A DNA stretch of 7,221 bases, taken from Candidatus Zixiibacteriota bacterium (lineage in GTDB: Bacteria; Zixibacteria; MSB-5A5; WJJR01). Location: the NCBI GenBank assembly GCA_020058315.1, contig JAGVEK010000104.1:1-7221 (forward strand). Direction: 5' to 3'. Under the pieces are notes generated by a model, which worked only from the letters and a program-made list of their open reading frames with translations, had not been told where the DNA came from and searched no databases. Position 1 is the first letter of the stretch. Each line of letters opens with the position of its first letter. The translations under genes were made by a program, and so were the position numbers. This document shows, in pieces, positions 5,177 to 7,221 of this stretch.

Positions 5177-5191
5177 GCTTCACTGAGCGCC
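5174..5191. terminator. Second stem-loop over the epimerase stop codon
   Basis: GGCGCT (5174-5179) and AGCGCC (5186-5191) are perfect six-base arms around the six-base loop TCACTG, which contains the epimerase stop codon (complement of 5180-5182). It shares 5174-5176 with the preceding hairpin, so only one of the two can form at a time. No T-run follows. Confidence 0.35.
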
Positions 5192-6295
5192 ATCGAGTAT
5201 CATTCCCGCTTGGGGCGCAATCCCCATCCCCGCCCCCTCCGCGAGCACCATCTCAGGCCCCTCGTAGCGGTAGCCGCCTTCGAGCGGATCGGTTGACATC
5301 AGAAGCGGGGTGTCGAGGTCGAGCGTGTGCGCTGGGCCGATGCCGGCGGCCATCGCCAGCGAGCAGCCCATGGCAAGACGCGTCTCCATCATGCCGCCGA
5401 ACATGATCTGCAGGCCGACGGTCAGTGAGAACAGAGCGATGTCGAATGCTTCGACCACGCCGCATTTCATGATCTTGATATTGATGATGTCGGCAGCGTC
5501 GGCACGTACGATGGCAGCGGCATCGGCTCGTGACCCGACCGATTCATCGGCACAGATCGGGAATATCTTCTCGCGGCGCAATCGAGCGAGGGCTTCGATG
5601 TCTGATTTGTGCACCGGTTGTTCGATCATGCGGACTGCCACGCCGCTGTTTTTCAGTGCCCGCATGAGAACGAGCGCGTCCTGTTCGCTGAAGCCCTGGT
5701 TGGCATCAATCACAAACGACGTATCGGGGTACCGGGCGAAGATGTCATGGATGACGGCCATGTCGGAATCGACATGACTTCCGACTTTCACTTTCAGAAT
5801 TCGAAATCCCTGCCGGTGCCAGTGGTCAGCCAGCGAGAGACACTTCTCCCTGCCCAGCATCGGGAGAGTGATGTCGGTCACAAATGGCCCCCGGCAGGCA
5901 CCGCCAAAGTAGAGCCACATCGGAATTCCCAAAGCGCGGCAGAAGGCGTCAAGAATGGCAGTCTCAAGACCACACCGCGCCGCCGGATCGGCGGGGGCAG
6001 CCTCGCGCATGAGTGCGGCCAATCGCCGAAGCGTCCCGGCTGACTGACCGATCAATTCGTGGCGCAGGCGCTCGACGGCACGGAGCGTTCCCGCGCGGTC
6101 CTCACCGGTGATGCTGGTGAACGGCGCACACTCGCCGTATCCGACCGCGCCGGATCGGAGGGTGACTTCCACAAACACACTCTCCGCCGAGGTGATCGAT
6201 CCTCTCGAGATGGCGAAGGTGTCAGTCAGAGGGATGCCGACTGCCCACGCCGCGACCACAGAAATTACAAGATCAGAATCAGAAACTGACGGCAT
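5180..6295 (-). CDS. Dipeptide epimerase (L-Ala-D/L-Glu epimerase type), enolase superfamily
   Basis: The 371-residue protein is a muconate-lactonizing-subgroup member of the enolase superfamily. The N-terminal capping domain covers about 10-130, with the GYGECAP loop at 52-58. The barrel has catalytic Lys168 and Lys170 in LKVKVG. The Mg-binding acids are Asp197 (VIDANQ), Glu225 (IEQP) and Asp250 (CADES). The opposite catalytic Lys lies in NIKIMKCG (272-279). The DxD at 326-328 (LDLDTP) is the feature of dipeptide epimerases that holds the substrate amino group. The likely reaction is epimerisation of L-Ala-D-Glu or a similar dipeptide in the cytoplasm during murein peptide recycling; the exact dipeptide cannot be read from sequence. 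ATG at 6295 has only a weak ribosome binding site. The gene lies 63 bases downstream of a membrane protein gene on the same strand, possibly cotranscribed. Its 3' region recurs as a fragment at 3370-3602. Confidence 0.93.
   Translation of the reverse strand: MPSVSDSDLVISVVAAWAVGIPLTDTFAISRGSITSAESVFVEVTLRSGAVGYGECAPFTSITGEDRAGTLRAVERLRHELIGQSAGTLRRLAALMREAAPADPAARCGLETAILDAFCRALGIPMWLYFGGACRGPFVTDITLPMLGREKCLSLADHWHRQGFRILKVKVGSHVDSDMAVIHDIFARYPDTSFVIDANQGFSEQDALVLMRALKNSGVAVRMIEQPVHKSDIEALARLRREKIFPICADESVGSRADAAAIVRADAADIINIKIMKCGVVEAFDIALFSLTVGLQIMFGGMMETRLAMGCSLAMAAGIGPAHTLDLDTPLLMSTDPLEGGYRYEGPEMVLAEGAGMGIAPQAGMILDGAQ
5213..5427 (-). repeat. Epimerase 3' region, intact member of a direct-repeat pair
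   Basis: This part of the epimerase gene is the partner of the pseudogene fragment at 3370-3584. The two share about 192 of 215 bases without gaps and have the same orientation. They bracket the tandem repeats and the ATPase gene. The translated segments differ at about 5 of 71 residues, so most base changes are silent. Confidence 0.9.
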
Positions 6296-6358
6296 GGCAA
6301 GGCTTCACTTGAAAGACCGATTGATCGCAGCAAAGGGACCGCGCGTGTGATTTGACGA

Positions 6359-7221
6359 TCAGGACTTCCCCCCGAATTTCCTTAGCCGCTCCTGATCAAT
6401 CCGGTACATCGTGACAAAATTCCCTTCCGGCCGCCGATAGCTCCGCCACCGGCGAAATGCCGGGATCCCGACAACCACCTGCTCGCACATGAAGTAGTCA
6501 GAGGCATAAAAGTCGCTCGGCACACTGAACAGTGAATCCGTGAATTCTCGCATCGATGTCGTCTGCAGATTCCACAGAGAATCCGGGGTTATTCCCATTG
6601 TCGGATCCAGTGCCAGACGCATTTCGATTGTGACCCGGTCCAAGGCCGGGTCAACCGCCAGCCACTCGTCCGTGCCGCCGAGCCCCCAGAGCGTGAAAGG
6701 AGCGACCTCCAATGGGTAGCGCCAGCCGTAATGCACCACTGGCCAGATGTATGATGAGATCGTGCCGTCGTGCGCCGTGGTGCGGATCAGGCGATTGATC
6801 GCATCGGGAAAGCAAGTGCGCAGTCGCAGATGGCGCGCCGGACCATCGGATCCGATCAGAATGACGCCCGCCATCAGCGCAGCAATTCCCCATTTCATTG
6901 CCCGCTGCGGGACCGGGCGCGCTGGGGACAGATCCAAGAGCCGCGAAGCCAGCAGGCTGACACCGAAGGCCACCGGAACTGCAACCAACGGGAACATCAC
7001 GGCATAGAACCGCAGCGCTTTAAGAGAGCCAAACAGCGAATAGAACAAAATGGGCACACAGGAGAAGACACAGGCGTAAAGCAGAAACCGCGTTGTTCCA
7101 CGTGAGTGACCGCTCCTGCCGCCTCTGATAAGGCCGGTCAAATACGCTGCGACTGACAGTATGATCACAGGCCCTGCTCCAAAAAGAACGAGGTAGTAAG
7201 CAAAGATCCCTGATGGCTCAA
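6359..7221 (-). CDS. C-terminal part of a multi-pass membrane protein, possibly a GT39/PMT-type glycosyltransferase
   Basis: The frame is open to the right edge of the window, so the 5' end is missing and the GTG at 7168 should not be taken as the start. The visible 286 residues have about four hydrophobic segments: FAYYLVLFGAGPVIILSVAA (6-25), one around FLLYACVFSCVPILFYSLF, one around RFYAVMFPLVAVPVAFGVSL, and one around WGIAALMAGVILIG. About 150 polar residues follow, ending in RLRKFGGKS. The RFYAVMFPL stretch resembles the late membrane helices of dolichyl-phosphate-mannose-type glycosyltransferases, where a similar RY(L)xxxxP motif is common, and such enzymes often end in a soluble domain. 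The catalytic first loop would be outside the window, so the activity cannot be confirmed. The large tail, with several Trp and Tyr residues, has no motif I recognise. It lies upstream of the epimerase gene on the same strand. Confidence 0.65.
   Translation of the reverse strand, partial: EPSGIFAYYLVLFGAGPVIILSVAAYLTGLIRGGRSGHSRGTTRFLLYACVFSCVPILFYSLFGSLKALRFYAVMFPLVAVPVAFGVSLLASRLLDLSPARPVPQRAMKWGIAALMAGVILIGSDGPARHLRLRTCFPDAINRLIRTTAHDGTISSYIWPVVHYGWRYPLEVAPFTLWGLGGTDEWLAVDPALDRVTIEMRLALDPTMGITPDSLWNLQTTSMREFTDSLFSVPSDFYASDYFMCEQVVVGIPAFRRWRSYRRPEGNFVTMYRIDQERLRKFGGKS

Noticed and set aside
5310..6043. Open frames on the + strand of 155 and 144 codons
   Set aside because: They run antisense to the epimerase gene, which has all its catalytic residues; GC-rich third positions commonly create such shadows.

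Overview
The window reads as bacterial chromosome of moderate to high GC with a conserved housekeeping block at the left, an accessory stretch in the middle and ordinary metabolic and envelope genes at the right. The order tpiA, secG, tRNA-Leu is a common bacterial arrangement. The long Pro/Gln-rich SecG tail, a lipoprotein-type cyclophilin and a dipeptide epimerase suggest a diderm lineage, perhaps in or near the FCB-type phyla. That placement is only an impression, because no marker gene here fixes the taxonomy.

Layout. 1-893 (+): the 3' end of triosephosphate isomerase, secG, and a tRNA-Leu(GAG) with encoded CCA. 969-2642 (-): a two-gene unit with tcmP upstream and a three-Cys-motif DUF5131 (phage Gp37/Gp68-type) protein downstream, separated by 17 bases that hold a small hairpin. 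It converges on the tRNA. 2699-3304 (+): a probable lipoprotein peptidyl-prolyl cis-trans isomerase, divergent from tcmP. 3305-3915: a 611-base stretch with no intact gene. It holds a decayed 3' fragment of a dipeptide epimerase gene, two tandem imperfect 100-base AT-rich repeats, and a promoter with an inverted repeat across its -10 box. 3916-5139 (+): an ORC/Cdc6-like AAA ATPase with a C-terminal winged helix. 5180-6295 (-): an intact dipeptide epimerase. 6359-7221 (-): the C-terminal part of a multi-pass membrane protein that runs off the window.

How it fits together. The flanks look like ordinary core genome. The middle looks like a place where cargo accumulates: the tcmP/three-Cys pair lies next to a tRNA gene, and the ATPase with its AT-rich upstream region lies between two direct copies of an epimerase 3' end that are about 89% identical. 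The two most interesting points are the tcmP/DUF5131 pair, whose biochemical role is not established as far as I know, and the ATPase with its repeat-bearing upstream region, which resembles an initiator or regulator gene beside its own binding sites. No integrase, transposase, CRISPR array or target-site duplication is visible, so mobility is inferred from context only.
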